A DNA stretch of 47,469 nt from Pseudorhodobacter sp. (GCA_024642045.1 JAHEBX010000006.1:1-47469), one strand, 5' to 3'. Numbered from the stretch's first letter, positions 20,835 to 30,410 are shown. Numbers and translations are program-made. The notes: a model not told the origin generated them from the sequence alone.

Positions 20835-22385
20835 GTGGAGACAGGTGTGATCCAGAATTTCGTGAAAGGGATCGTCTTTGGAGGCGTGGTGGCCGGGCTT
20901 GGGCTGGCGGTCGTTTCGGAAATCTCTCCGATGCCGAAAGGCGGTCAGGTCGCCGCAAATCAAGAGGTGAGTGCCTCGCAGGCAACGCCAGAAGCGATGA
21001 CGACACCAGAACCGCAACCAGAGGCCGCGCAGGCCCCCGCAGCCGCGGCGCCGGTGATCGCAGAGGTGCCACAACCGAAGCCTGTGAGCGAACCCGCGCC
21101 CACCGCAGAACCAGCGCCCGCCGCAGAACCCGCACCTGCGGCTGTGCCTGCACCCATGAACAGCGCGAGTGTCGAAGCGGCCCCCGCAACCGCTGCCCCC
21201 GCTGCCCCCGCCACCGCTGACCCGTCGCCCACAGAACCAGCGCCCGCAGAACCGGCACCTGCCGTGATGCCGCCTTCGGTTGCGAGCGACGCTCCTGCGG
21301 CCCTTGCCATCCCAAGCGCGGGGGACGCGCCAGAGGTGTCTGCACTGGCTGACCCCTCTGGCTTGCCGGCAGCGCCCGATGCGCTGCCCGATGCGATGGT
21401 AGGGGATACGCAACCGCTCGCGGATGCCGAACCTGCCGCTCCACCGCCTGCGGAGGAGCCAAAAGAGGCGCTGTTGACCCCTCCGCCCGAGGCTGCTGCA
21501 CCGGCGCCTGCGCAGATCGTGATGGACCCGCCGCTGCCGGTCACCGAGGCGCCAAAGGTGTTGGTCCCAGCAGAGCCGGTGGTGCTGCCACCCGCTGCAA
21601 GCCTGCCCAAAAGCGTGGAGGGCGTCACCATCGGCCGCTTGCCCACCATCGGTGCCCAGACCACGCCGGCCCCTGCATCCGAGAGCGCGAACGATGCGCC
21701 CGTAACGCCCGACGGCCCACCCGTGACCAAATACGCGCGCGCCTTCACCAATGATGCCGGCAAACCGCTGTTTGCCGTGGTGCTGCAAGATACCGGTGCT
21801 GCCGATCTCGATCGCGCAGCGCTTGCCGCCTTGCCCTTTGCTGTCAGCTTTGTGATCGACCCGCTGGATCCGACCGCCGCCGAGGCGGAAAAGATCTATC
21901 GCGCAGGCGGGCAAGAGGTGATCATGCTGGCGTCGGGCATTCCGAACGGGGCCACAGCCGGAGATCTGGAACAAAGCTTTCAGGCCAATCAAGCGGTGCT
22001 GCCCGAGGCCGTGGCGGTGATGGATGTTGGCGCAGGCGGCTTTCAGGACAACCGCCCGCTTGCCACACAAGTCGTGCCGTTGATCGCAGAGCAGGGGCGC
22101 GGGCTTTTGACCTTTGACCGGGGGCTGAACGCCGCAGATCAAGTGGCGCGTCGCGACGGCGTGCCGGCCGCGATGATCTTTCGCGAACTGGACGGCGGCG
22201 GAGAAGATGCGCCGCTGATCCGGCGCTATCTGGATCGCGCGGCCTTCAAGGCGGCCCAAGAGGGACGGGTCGTGGTGCTTGGCGCCACGCGGCCCGAGAC
22301 GATTGCAGCCCTGATGGCCTGGACAGTCGAGGGGCGAGGCGCTTCGGTGGCGCTTGCGCCGTTGACGGCGGTTTTGACCAAATAA
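20835..22385 (+). CDS. YibQ-type divergent polysaccharide deacetylase with long Ala/Pro/Glu-rich linker
   Basis: N-terminal membrane anchor VIQNFVKGIVFGGVVAGLGLAVVSE, ~200-residue A/P-rich linker, C-domain FAVVLQDTGAADLDRAALAALPFAVSFVIDPLDPTAAEAEKIYRAGGQEVIMLASGIPNGAT...DRGLNAADQVARRDGVPAAMIFRELD. GTG at 20847 is an alternative start. Confidence 0.85.
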   Translation: METGVIQNFVKGIVFGGVVAGLGLAVVSEISPMPKGGQVAANQEVSASQATPEAMTTPEPQPEAAQAPAAAAPVIAEVPQPKPVSEPAPTAEPAPAAEPAPAAVPAPMNSASVEAAPATAAPAAPATADPSPTEPAPAEPAPAVMPPSVASDAPAALAIPSAGDAPEVSALADPSGLPAAPDALPDAMVGDTQPLADAEPAAPPPAEEPKEALLTPPPEAAAPAPAQIVMDPPLPVTEAPKVLVPAEPVVLPPAASLPKSVEGVTIGRLPTIGAQTTPAPASESANDAPVTPDGPPVTKYARAFTNDAGKPLFAVVLQDTGAADLDRAALAALPFAVSFVIDPLDPTAAEAEKIYRAGGQEVIMLASGIPNGATAGDLEQSFQANQAVLPEAVAVMDVGAGGFQDNRPLATQVVPLIAEQGRGLLTFDRGLNAADQVARRDGVPAAMIFRELDGGGEDAPLIRRYLDRAAFKAAQEGRVVVLGATRPETIAALMAWTVEGRGASVALAPLTAVLTK

Positions 22386-22408
22386 GCCCATAGGGCCGGG
22401 GGCAAGGG

Positions 22409-23098
22409 ATGGGCGTGCCGTTTTTTCTGCTCATGGCGTCAGTTGCTGGCGTTATCGCGGCTTGGGCCGCTCAATCGCCAGAGCTGTTGATGGTGGCGGG
22501 GCCTGCGATGCTGGGCAGCTTGTGGCTTTGGCTGAAGGCGTTTGTGCTGTGGCTCGAGCGGCGGATGCGGCAGGGCGAGCCAAGCGCCTTCGAACCGGCG
22601 GAGCCGGATGGGGCGCCGCGAAGCCGGTTTGCGCGGCCTTCGCGCAGGGTGCTGCCACGCCGCCCAAAACGCCCGCCCAAACTGATCGTGGTCGATGGAT
22701 CAAACGTCATGTATTGGAAGGATAACACCCCGCATTTGGCGACCCTGCTAGAGGTTTTGCGGGCGTTGGAGGCGCGCGGCTATAGCCCGGGCGTGGTATT
22801 TGATGCCAACGCGGGCTATATCCTTGCGGGTCGGTATCTGCATCACAATGCGTTCAGCCGACTGCTGCATGTGCCCGAAGAACGGGTCATGGTGGCCCAT
22901 AAGGGCGAGCCTGCGGATAAGACTGTGCTGGCGGCCGCGCGGGACTTTGGCGTGCGCGTGGTCAGCAATGACCGGTTTCGCGACTGGGCGGCAGAGTTTC
23001 CCGAAGTGGCCGCGCCATCGCATTTTTTGCGCGGTAATTACCGCGACGGAGTGCTGTGGTTGCAGCCAGAGCCGGCCGCAGACCCTGTCACGGCCTAG
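22409..23098 (+). CDS. NYN/PIN-like (Zc3h12a-type) predicted ribonuclease with N-terminal TM segment
   Basis: PPKLIVVDGSNVMYWKDNTPHLATLLEVLRALEARGYSPGVVFDANAGY...VMVAHKGEPADKTVLAAARDFGVRVVSNDRFRDW: VDGSNV plus acidic residues of the NYN family. Confidence 0.85.
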   Translation: MGVPFFLLMASVAGVIAAWAAQSPELLMVAGPAMLGSLWLWLKAFVLWLERRMRQGEPSAFEPAEPDGAPRSRFARPSRRVLPRRPKRPPKLIVVDGSNVMYWKDNTPHLATLLEVLRALEARGYSPGVVFDANAGYILAGRYLHHNAFSRLLHVPEERVMVAHKGEPADKTVLAAARDFGVRVVSNDRFRDWAAEFPEVAAPSHFLRGNYRDGVLWLQPEPAADPVTA

Positions 23099-24603
23099 CT
23101 GTTGCCGCGATTGGCGAACAGGCCTGCGTCCTCTGCTGCACGGCGCAGGGCAAAGCTCTTGTTGACGGTTTCCTGATATTCGGCCTCGGGGTCGCTGTCA
23201 TAGACAACACCGCCGCCTGCCTGAATATAAAGCTGCTCGTCTTTCAGCACCGCCGTGCGCAGGGCGATGCAGAAATCCATCTCGCCGTTGCAGGCGAAAT
23301 AGCCGACACCGCCGCCATAGACGCCACGCTTTTCGGGTTCCAGCTCGTCGATAATCTGCATCGCGCGAACTTTGGGCGCACCAGACACCGTGCCTGCGGG
23401 CAGGCCTGCCAGCAGGGCCGACAGCGCGTCCTCGCCCTCGGCAATCTCGCCCACCACGTTCGAGACGATGTGCATGACGTGAGAATAGCGCTCGATGATG
23501 AACTGCTCGGTTGGACGAACGGTGCCGATTTTGGCGACGCGACCGACATCGTTGCGCCCCAGATCCAACAGCATCAGATGCTCGGCCAACTCCTTTTGAT
23601 CCGCCAGAAGGTCCAGCTCCAGCGCCTTGTCTTCCTCGGGTGTGGCGCCGCGCTTGCGGGTGCCGGCAATGGGGCGCACGGTGACTTCGCCATCGCGCAG
23701 GCGCACCAGAATCTCGGGGCTGGCGCCAATGACTTGAAAGCCGCCAAAGTTGAAAAAGAACATGAAAGGCGAGGGATTCGTGCGGCGAAGTGAGCGATAA
23801 AGTGCGAAAGGTGCAAATTCAAACCGCTGCTTCCAGCGTTGCGAGGGCACGACCTGAAAGATGTCTCCGGCGCGGATGTAGTCCTTGGCCTTTTCGACCG
23901 CGGCCTTATAGCCTGCGTGGGTGAAGTTCGAGACCATCTCGCCCACCGGGGCGGCCACGCCCAGATCGCGCGGCGTGGCGGGGGCACGGTCCAGATCGCG
24001 CAGGCCGTCCATCACCCGCTCGGCGGCCTGCGCATAGGCCGCGCGGGCCGACAGACCCGAGGCGGCCCAAGCCGGGGCCACCATCGTCACCTCGCCCTTG
24101 ACGCCGTCCAGCACCGCCACCAGCGACGGGCGGATCAACACGGCATCGGGCAGACCCAGAGGGTCTGGGTTGACGTTTGGCAGGTGTTCCACCAGCCGGA
24201 TCATGTCATAGCCCAGATAGCCAAACAGCCCCGAGGCCACCGCGGGCATGCCCTCGGGCAGATCAATCCGGCTCTCGGCGATCAGCGCGCGCAGGGTTTC
24301 CAGCGGATGACCGGGCAGGGCGACAAAGGCCTGCGGATCAAAGCGCGCCTCGCGGTTGATGCGGCTTTGCTGCCCGTGGCATTGCCAGATCAGATCGGGT
24401 TTCATACCGACCACGGAATAACGCCCGCGCACCTCGCCACCTGTCACCGACTCGAGCATGAAGGTGTCGGTGCGCGCCTCGCCCAGTTTCAGCATCAGCG
24501 ACACAGGCGTGTCCAGATCGGCGGCCAGACGGGCATAGACCATCTGGTTCTTGCCCTGCGCCCAAGCCCGCTCAAAATCCTCGAAAGACGGCAGAAGTTT
24601 CAT
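23095..24603 (-). CDS. trpE: Anthranilate synthase component I
   Basis: MKLLPSFEDFERAWAQGKNQMVYARLAADLDTPVSLMLKLGEA...FQVVPSQRW...GTRKRGATPEEDKALELDLLADQKELAEHLMLLDLGRNDVGRV...GTVSGAPKVRAMQIIDELEPEKRGVYGGGVGYF. Track start 24852 is an over-extension. Confidence 0.97.
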   Translation of the reverse strand: MKLLPSFEDFERAWAQGKNQMVYARLAADLDTPVSLMLKLGEARTDTFMLESVTGGEVRGRYSVVGMKPDLIWQCHGQQSRINREARFDPQAFVALPGHPLETLRALIAESRIDLPEGMPAVASGLFGYLGYDMIRLVEHLPNVNPDPLGLPDAVLIRPSLVAVLDGVKGEVTMVAPAWAASGLSARAAYAQAAERVMDGLRDLDRAPATPRDLGVAAPVGEMVSNFTHAGYKAAVEKAKDYIRAGDIFQVVPSQRWKQRFEFAPFALYRSLRRTNPSPFMFFFNFGGFQVIGASPEILVRLRDGEVTVRPIAGTRKRGATPEEDKALELDLLADQKELAEHLMLLDLGRNDVGRVAKIGTVRPTEQFIIERYSHVMHIVSNVVGEIAEGEDALSALLAGLPAGTVSGAPKVRAMQIIDELEPEKRGVYGGGVGYFACNGEMDFCIALRTAVLKDEQLYIQAGGGVVYDSDPEAEYQETVNKSFALRRAAEDAGLFANRGNS

Positions 24604-24613
24604 CGGCGTGGCC

Positions 24614-26494
24614 TTAGTTGGTGATCTGCGCGTTGACCGCGTTGATGGCATTCTGATCCAGCGAGATCCCCGCCTCGGCGGTAACGGCCGAGGTGTAGAG
24701 TTGCAGCGCATCCTCCGCGATTGATTTGGCGGCATTGCTGGCCACCGTCTGGCGAATCTGTTGCGTTGCGGCGGCATCCATCTTGGCAGGCTCGACCGAG
24801 GTAAGCTGCAAGACGGCCGTATAGCCCTGATCCTGCACCACCCGCACCTCATTTACCGACATCTCGAAAGCCGTTGTCACCACCGAGGCCGGTGCGTCCT
24901 TGAGCTGACCCTGACGGTCCATCGCAGCCGCGCGCGACACGATGCCAAAGCTGCCCAGACTTGCGCCGCCATCGACCGCGGTCTTGATCCGGTCGGCCTC
25001 GGACTTCAGCGCTGCGGTCAACGCCTCGGCTCGGGCGGCAGCAGCGACCTTGTCCTTGACCGCCTCAAAGGGGCGCGGGGTCGGCGGCAGGGTGCTGTCC
25101 AGCTGCATCGCGATCACGCCACCATCCGACAACACGATGGCTTGCGGGTAATCCCCCTCGGCCAGCTTGTCGGCGGCCGCCACAAAGGCCTTGTCAGCGG
25201 TAATCGGATCGTTGTCCTCCGCGCCCTTGGCGTAATCGGTCTTGCCTGCGACCATGGCTTGCTCTTTCGCCAGATCCGCAAGGCTCGCCCCGCCCGCCAG
25301 TGAGTCGTCGATGGCGTTGACCTTGTCGGCAATCGCCTTGCGCGCCGCGTCCAGCTGCTGCGCCTTGGCCAGATCGGGTTTCGCCTGCTCGAAGGTGGTT
25401 TCCTGCTTGGCCAGAATCGCGTTCATCCGGAATAAGGCAGGCCCGACGTTCGAGTTCAGTGGCCCGACGACCCCCGGTGCGCTCAGCGCATAGACGGCAT
25501 CGCCTGCCGCGCCCAATTGCGATTTGGTGACATCACCCAGATCGACATCGGCCAGCGTCAGATTGCGCTCTTTGACCAAAGCCTCAAAGCTTTCGCCTGC
25601 ATCAAGGCGCGCCTTGGCGGCAGCGGCGTCGGCCTCGGTGGCAAAGCCAAGCCGTTCGACCAGCCGCTTTTCCGGCACGACGAATTCGGACAAACGCTCG
25701 TTATAGGTCTGCTGCAACTTGGCCTCATCGACGGGCATGTCCTTGGCCAGATCTTCGGGCAGCAGCGCCGCATACGAAATCCGCTTGGCCTCGGGGCGGG
25801 TGTAGTCCGCGATATGCGCGGTGTAATAGGCCTGTAGGGCGGCCGCATCGGGTTCAGCCAACGGTGTCGCCAGTGACTTTTCGGTCAGGGTCAGCAGCGA
25901 CAATCCGCGCTGCTCGGCAGCCCAGGCCGTTACCGTATCGGTCAGCGCATCGGGTGCGCTCAGGCCCGTGCTCACCGCCGCCTGCAGGATCTGGCGCGCC
26001 GTTTCCGATCGAATGCCCGATTCGAAACCGGCCTTGGTCATGTTGTTCTGCTTGAGCACCTGATCGTAGACCAGCTTGTCCAGCTTGCCGTCCACGCCCT
26101 TGAAGGCCGAGATCGCGCTCAGCTTTTCCGCCACGGCCGCATCGCCAATCGACACCCCGATCCGGGACGCCTCGTTGTCAAGTGCGGCATTGTCGATCAC
26201 AGACTGCAGAACCTGCCGGTCTAGCCCAAAGGCCTGCGCCATCTGAAAGGTCATCGGCTGCCCCATCTGCTGCGAATAGGCATTCATCTGGTTGCGCAGC
26301 GCACGCGCATAGTCGTTCACGTCAATCTTCTGATCGCCCACCGATCCGATCGAGGTCATGCTGCCGCCAAAGTTGGTCACACCAAAGCCGCCCAAACCCC
26401 CGATCAGCATCGCCATCAGGATCCATGCCATCACCGAGGCGCCGCGGCGCGTTTTCTTCGGGGTCTCGTCGTCGGTCTGCGGTGCTTTGGCCAT
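24614..26494 (-). CDS. ppiD: PpiD-like peptidylprolyl isomerase/SurA-N domain periplasmic chaperone
   Basis: N-terminal TM anchor GASVMAWILMAMLIGGLGGFGVTNFGG, SurA_N-like ...RNQMNAYSQQMGQPMTFQMAQAFGLDRQVLQSVIDNAALDNEASRIGVSI, rotamase-like middle. Confidence 0.88.
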   Translation of the reverse strand: MAKAPQTDDETPKKTRRGASVMAWILMAMLIGGLGGFGVTNFGGSMTSIGSVGDQKIDVNDYARALRNQMNAYSQQMGQPMTFQMAQAFGLDRQVLQSVIDNAALDNEASRIGVSIGDAAVAEKLSAISAFKGVDGKLDKLVYDQVLKQNNMTKAGFESGIRSETARQILQAAVSTGLSAPDALTDTVTAWAAEQRGLSLLTLTEKSLATPLAEPDAAALQAYYTAHIADYTRPEAKRISYAALLPEDLAKDMPVDEAKLQQTYNERLSEFVVPEKRLVERLGFATEADAAAAKARLDAGESFEALVKERNLTLADVDLGDVTKSQLGAAGDAVYALSAPGVVGPLNSNVGPALFRMNAILAKQETTFEQAKPDLAKAQQLDAARKAIADKVNAIDDSLAGGASLADLAKEQAMVAGKTDYAKGAEDNDPITADKAFVAAADKLAEGDYPQAIVLSDGGVIAMQLDSTLPPTPRPFEAVKDKVAAAARAEALTAALKSEADRIKTAVDGGASLGSFGIVSRAAAMDRQGQLKDAPASVVTTAFEMSVNEVRVVQDQGYTAVLQLTSVEPAKMDAAATQQIRQTVASNAAKSIAEDALQLYTSAVTAEAGISLDQNAINAVNAQITN

Positions 26495-26577
26495 GGTTCT
26501 GCCTGTTCTGAAAGATTTGCAACTGTCTAAGCGGTTGACGCAAGAGGAGCAAGGCTTGCCAAACGCGCGGCAGTATT

Positions 26578-26652
26578 CCCCCTTTCACATTGGCCTAAAT
26601 ATCCTCGGGAGGGGAGCTGCGGCACGCAGCGGGGAGGGCAGACAGCCCTCCC
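26578..26652 (-). repeat. Intergenic repeat element, copy B (tail CCCGAGGATATTTAGGCCAATGTGAAAGG plus two hairpins)
   Basis: Hairpins GCTGCG-GCA-CGCAGC (26616-26630) and GGGAGGGC-AGACA-GCCCTCCC (26632-26652) followed (minus strand) by CCCGAGGATATTTAGGCCAATGTGAAA; shares the tail with copy A at 34318-34364. Confidence 0.75.
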
Positions 26653-26664
26653 ACCCGGCCCGCC

Positions 26665-27843
26665 CTAGCCGCGCAGCCCCGACAATCTGCGAAAGGTCTC
26701 GGCAATCCCGGACACATCGACATTGGCAAAGGCGATGCGGATCTGGCGCGCGCCCTCAGCCGCGCCTTCGGGCTGAAACATCGTGCCGGGCAACATCAAC
26801 AGCCCCGCATCGCGCACAAGCCTTTGGCAAAGCACATCCGAGCTTTCGGCAAAGGGATGCTCGACATAGGCGAAATAGGCACCGCAGCCCAAAAGCTTCC
26901 ACTCGGGCAGCGCGTCAAACCCTGCCACCATCGCCGCGCGGCGCGTCAGAATCTCGGCCCGCTCGCCCGCCAGCCACTGGCTTAGGTTCTGCATGCCCCA
27001 AAGTGCTGCGATCTGGCCCAGCTGATTGGGGCAGATGGCGACAGTATCGAGAAATTTCTCGATCTGAAACAGCCGTTCGGGACTGGCCACGACGGCACCG
27101 ACGCGGTGTCCGGTCAGCCGGTAGGCCTTGGAGAACGAATAGAGCTGGATCAGCGTGTCATCCCAATCCGGGTCGGTGAACAGATCGTGAGGGCGGCCCG
27201 TCCGGCTGTCAAAGTCGCGGTAGGTCTCGTCAACGATCAGCGCAAGCCCGCGCGTCCGGGCCAGATCGCGAAAGGCTGCAAGCGTTTCGGCGGGATATTC
27301 CACGCCGCCCGGATTGTTGGGCGAGACCAGCACGATGGCGCGAGTGCGCGGTGTGATCAGCGCCGCTGCGGCTTCCGCGCAGGGGATCAGGCCAGCACCT
27401 GTCGCCAGTGGCACAGCGCGCACCCCCTGCATGTCCAGCCACATCTTGTGATTGAAATACCAAGGCGTCGGCAGGATCACCTCGTCGCCCGCGGCGGCCA
27501 GTGTCGACATCACCGCGCAAAAGGCTTGGTTACAGCCTTGGGTGATCGCGGTCTGGCTTTCCTGCACAAGACCGCCGTAATGCTCACTCCACTGGCGCGC
27601 AATCTCGGCCCGCAGCGCAGGCAAACCCAGCACGGGGCCGTAAAGATGCGCCTCGGGCGTGTTGATCGCGGCATCGGCAATCGCCTGGCGCAGCGCCAGC
27701 GGTGGCACATCGACGGGGGCGGCCTGACTGATATTGATCAGCGGACGATCTGGGGGAAAGCTCACACCTTGCAACCAACGCCGCGCCTCCATCACTGGCG
27801 GCGGAAAGGTTGCGGCCATATGCGGGTTCAGCGGATGGGTCAT
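26665..27843 (-). CDS. Class I/II PLP-dependent aminotransferase
   Basis: LINISQAAPVDVPPLALRQAIADAA...VLVSPNNPGGVEYPAETLAAF...LIVDETYRDF...LYSFSKAYRLTGHRVG. Confidence 0.93.
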   Translation of the reverse strand: MTHPLNPHMAATFPPPVMEARRWLQGVSFPPDRPLINISQAAPVDVPPLALRQAIADAAINTPEAHLYGPVLGLPALRAEIARQWSEHYGGLVQESQTAITQGCNQAFCAVMSTLAAAGDEVILPTPWYFNHKMWLDMQGVRAVPLATGAGLIPCAEAAAALITPRTRAIVLVSPNNPGGVEYPAETLAAFRDLARTRGLALIVDETYRDFDSRTGRPHDLFTDPDWDDTLIQLYSFSKAYRLTGHRVGAVVASPERLFQIEKFLDTVAICPNQLGQIAALWGMQNLSQWLAGERAEILTRRAAMVAGFDALPEWKLLGCGAYFAYVEHPFAESSDVLCQRLVRDAGLLMLPGTMFQPEGAAEGARQIRIAFANVDVSGIAETFRRLSGLRG

Positions 27844-27851
27844 GGCGTGTC

Positions 27852-28349
27852 CTATGCGATAAGCTGCTTGGCCTTGAGGGCTTTGTATTCCTGCCAGATC
27901 AGCCCGATCATGAACAGATCAAAGAACGCCAGCAGCAAGAGCATCGGTGAGCCGGTATGGGCAAATTCAAACACCTGATAGACCACGAAACCCGACAGCA
28001 CGACCATCGCGGCAGGATAGGCCCAAAGCACCCGAAGCCAGAGCATGACCACCATCAGCACCTTTAGCCCGCCATGAAACATCAGGTAATAGGCGTAAAA
28101 GTTTTGCGTACTGACCGGAAACTGCGACACGGCAAGCTGTGTCCATTGCGCCATCGTGTCGGTCGAATTCTCGGCAATCTCGTAGTGGGTGATGAAATAG
28201 CGCAACCGCGCCACCAGCGGATTGGGCGTCAACAACAGACCCAAACCGGTGAGCGCCTCGGCACTGGTCAAGACCGCCTTGATCACAAGGCTCATCTCGA
28301 AAAGCCAATGCAAGACCCTCGCGAGGGTCGGGTTGGTGACAGGTTTCAT
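27852..28349 (-). CDS. DUF2127 family small membrane protein
   Basis: MKPVTNPTLARVLHWLFEMSLVIKAVLTSAEALTGLGLLL..., four predicted TM helices. Confidence 0.75.
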   Translation of the reverse strand: MKPVTNPTLARVLHWLFEMSLVIKAVLTSAEALTGLGLLLTPNPLVARLRYFITHYEIAENSTDTMAQWTQLAVSQFPVSTQNFYAYYLMFHGGLKVLMVVMLWLRVLWAYPAAMVVLSGFVVYQVFEFAHTGSPMLLLLAFFDLFMIGLIWQEYKALKAKQLIA

Positions 28350-28359
28350 TCGCTTGGCT

Positions 28360-28866
28360 TCAGTCTTGGCCGCGGAAAGGCTGGACATATTGCAACGCCA
28401 TATCCCAAGGGAAAAAGATCCAGGTGTCCTGGCTGACTTCGGTGATATAGCTGTCCACTTGCGGCTTGCCCGAAGGTTTTGCGTAAACGGTGGCAAAATG
28501 GGCCTTTGGGTAGAGCCGGCGCACCACTTCAAGCGTCTTGCCGCTGTCCACCAGATCATCGACGATCAGAATACCGGTGCCGTCTCCCATCAGATCGGCT
28601 TGCGGCGCCTTGATCACCTGCGGCTCGGCACCTTGGGTCTGGTGGTTGTAGCTTTTGATCGAGATGGTATCGACGCGGCGGATGTCCAGCTCGCGCGCGA
28701 CGATCATCGCGGGCACGAGGCCACCACGAGTGATGCCCACAACCGCCTTCCATGCGCCATCGTCTGGCCCCTTGCCATCCAGCCGCCACGCCAGCGCGCG
28801 GGCGTCGCGGTGCATTTGGTCCCAAGAGACATGGAAGCCTTTTTCGTGCGGCAAGCGGTCGGTCAT
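28360..28866 (-). CDS. gpt: Xanthine phosphoribosyltransferase
   Basis: [29 protein letters not shown]...[22 protein letters not shown]...[37 protein letters not shown]. Confidence 0.95.
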   Translation of the reverse strand: MTDRLPHEKGFHVSWDQMHRDARALAWRLDGKGPDDGAWKAVVGITRGGLVPAMIVARELDIRRVDTISIKSYNHQTQGAEPQVIKAPQADLMGDGTGILIVDDLVDSGKTLEVVRRLYPKAHFATVYAKPSGKPQVDSYITEVSQDTWIFFPWDMALQYVQPFRGQD

Positions 28867-28875
28867 GGCGGGTCC

Positions 28876-29490
28876 TCAGGTAACGGCGATCTTGAGCCCG
28901 AGCACGGCAAGCAGCCCGCCAAAGCTTCGGTCGATAATGGTCTTCAGGCTGATATAGGCAGTCTTTGAGCGCTGAAAAGAGAAAATGCGGGCGACAAGCG
29001 TGTTCCAGATCGTTTCATTCAGAAAAACCACGCAGAGCAGGGCGGCAATCACCCAAAACGGCGTACCCTGCGGCACCGTTCCGATAAAGATCGCCGAGAA
29101 CAGCACGGCGGGTTTGGGGTTGGAAAGCTGGGTGATCAGCCCCAGCCGAAAGGCCGAGGCCGCCGAGCGGGGCGGGCGGCCGGTTTCGGCCATATCCAGC
29201 GGCTGATCGGCATCGCGCCACATCCCCCAAGCCATATGGATCAGGTATATCCCGCCAAGGATTTTCAGCCCCCACAGCAGGGCAGGCGCGGCCTGAAACA
29301 GGACCGCCAGTCCAAAAAGCGCCGCCGCTGCCCAGACCACCGCGCCCGCACCGATGCCCATTGCCAGAAAGGCCCCCGTGCGCAAACCCTCGGTTACCCC
29401 TGTGCGCGCCGACATCAGCACGGCAGGGCCGGGGCTGATCGCGGCCATCAGATGCAGCAAGGCGACGGCCAGAAAGGCGGCAAGGGTCAT
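28876..29490 (-). CDS. LysE family translocator
   Basis: MTLAAFLAVALLHLMAAISPGPAVLMSARTGVTEGLRTGAFLAMGIGAGAVVWAAAALFG. Confidence 0.93.
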   Translation of the reverse strand: MTLAAFLAVALLHLMAAISPGPAVLMSARTGVTEGLRTGAFLAMGIGAGAVVWAAAALFGLAVLFQAAPALLWGLKILGGIYLIHMAWGMWRDADQPLDMAETGRPPRSAASAFRLGLITQLSNPKPAVLFSAIFIGTVPQGTPFWVIAALLCVVFLNETIWNTLVARIFSFQRSKTAYISLKTIIDRSFGGLLAVLGLKIAVT

Positions 29491-29494
29491 GGGA

Positions 29495-30316
29495 CTAGTC
29501 TTTCCGGTTGGTGACCACGTCGATATCGGGGGCATCGACGGCCTTCATGCCGACAACATGATAGCCTGCGTCCACGTGCAAATTTTCACCCGTGGTGCCC
29601 GAACCGAGGTCCGACAGCAAATAGAGCGAGGCCTTGCCGACCTCTTCCTGCGTCACATTGCGGCGCAACGGCGAATTCAGCTCGTTCCACTTCATGATAT
29701 AGCGGAAATCGCCGATACCCGAGGCTGCGAGGGTCTTGATCGGGCCTGCCGAGATGGCATTCACCCGGATGCCATCCTTGCCTAGGTCTTCAGCGAGGTA
29801 TTTCACGCTCGCCTCAAGCCCCGCTTTTGCCACGCCCATCACGTTGTAATGCGGCATGACCTTTTCCGCGCCGTAATAGGTCAGCGTCAACATCGAGCCG
29901 CCGGCATTCATCATCGCGGCGGCGCGCTGGCACACGGCGGTGAAGGAATAGACCGAGATATCCATCGTCATTGCGAAATTCGCCCGGCTGGTATCGACAT
30001 AGCGGCCCCGAAGTTCGTTCTTGTCGGAAAAGCCGATGGCATGGACCAGAAAGTCGATCTTGCCCCAGATCTTGGACAGATGCGCAAACAGCGCATCCAT
30101 GCTGTCGTCCGAGGCGACATCACATTCGACCATTTCCGACATGCCAATGGATTCGATCAACGGCAGCACGCGCTTTTTCAGAGCATCGCCCTGATAAGAA
30201 AAGGCAATTTCAGCGCCTTGCGCGGCCAGAGCCTGTGCAATGCCCCAAGCGATCGATTTATCATTGGCAAGGCCCATGATAAGGCCGCGTTTTCCTGCCA
30301 TTAGTCCGGTTGACAT
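29495..30316 (-). CDS. fabI: Enoyl-[acyl-carrier-protein] reductase (NADH)
   Basis: MSTGLMAGKRGLIMGLANDKSIAWGIAQALAAQGAEIAFSYQGD...LTLTYYGAEKVMPHYNVMGVAKAGLEASVKYLAEDLG...GPIKTLAASGI. Confidence 0.97.
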   Translation of the reverse strand: MSTGLMAGKRGLIMGLANDKSIAWGIAQALAAQGAEIAFSYQGDALKKRVLPLIESIGMSEMVECDVASDDSMDALFAHLSKIWGKIDFLVHAIGFSDKNELRGRYVDTSRANFAMTMDISVYSFTAVCQRAAAMMNAGGSMLTLTYYGAEKVMPHYNVMGVAKAGLEASVKYLAEDLGKDGIRVNAISAGPIKTLAASGIGDFRYIMKWNELNSPLRRNVTQEEVGKASLYLLSDLGSGTTGENLHVDAGYHVVGMKAVDAPDIDVVTNRKD

Positions 30317-30410
30317 TCGGTCTTCCTCGCCCACCCTATTTCATCGAGAAGCTGTGTAGGCGAAAGATTGGCCTGCATCAAGGCGCGGGTTGAGCGCAAG
30401 AGAGGGAACG

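Noticed and set aside
21000-21300. Apparent tandem repeats that could suggest a CRISPR-like or VNTR array
   Set aside because: Degenerate GCxCCxGCx codon repetition encoding an Ala/Pro linker; no regular repeat/spacer structure.
20826-22391. 521-aa minus ORF and 267-aa Gly/Ala-rich minus ORF (20960-21763)
   Set aside because: Antisense to the YibQ-type deacetylase; Gly/Ala/Ser or Arg/Gly composition comes from its Ala/Pro linker.
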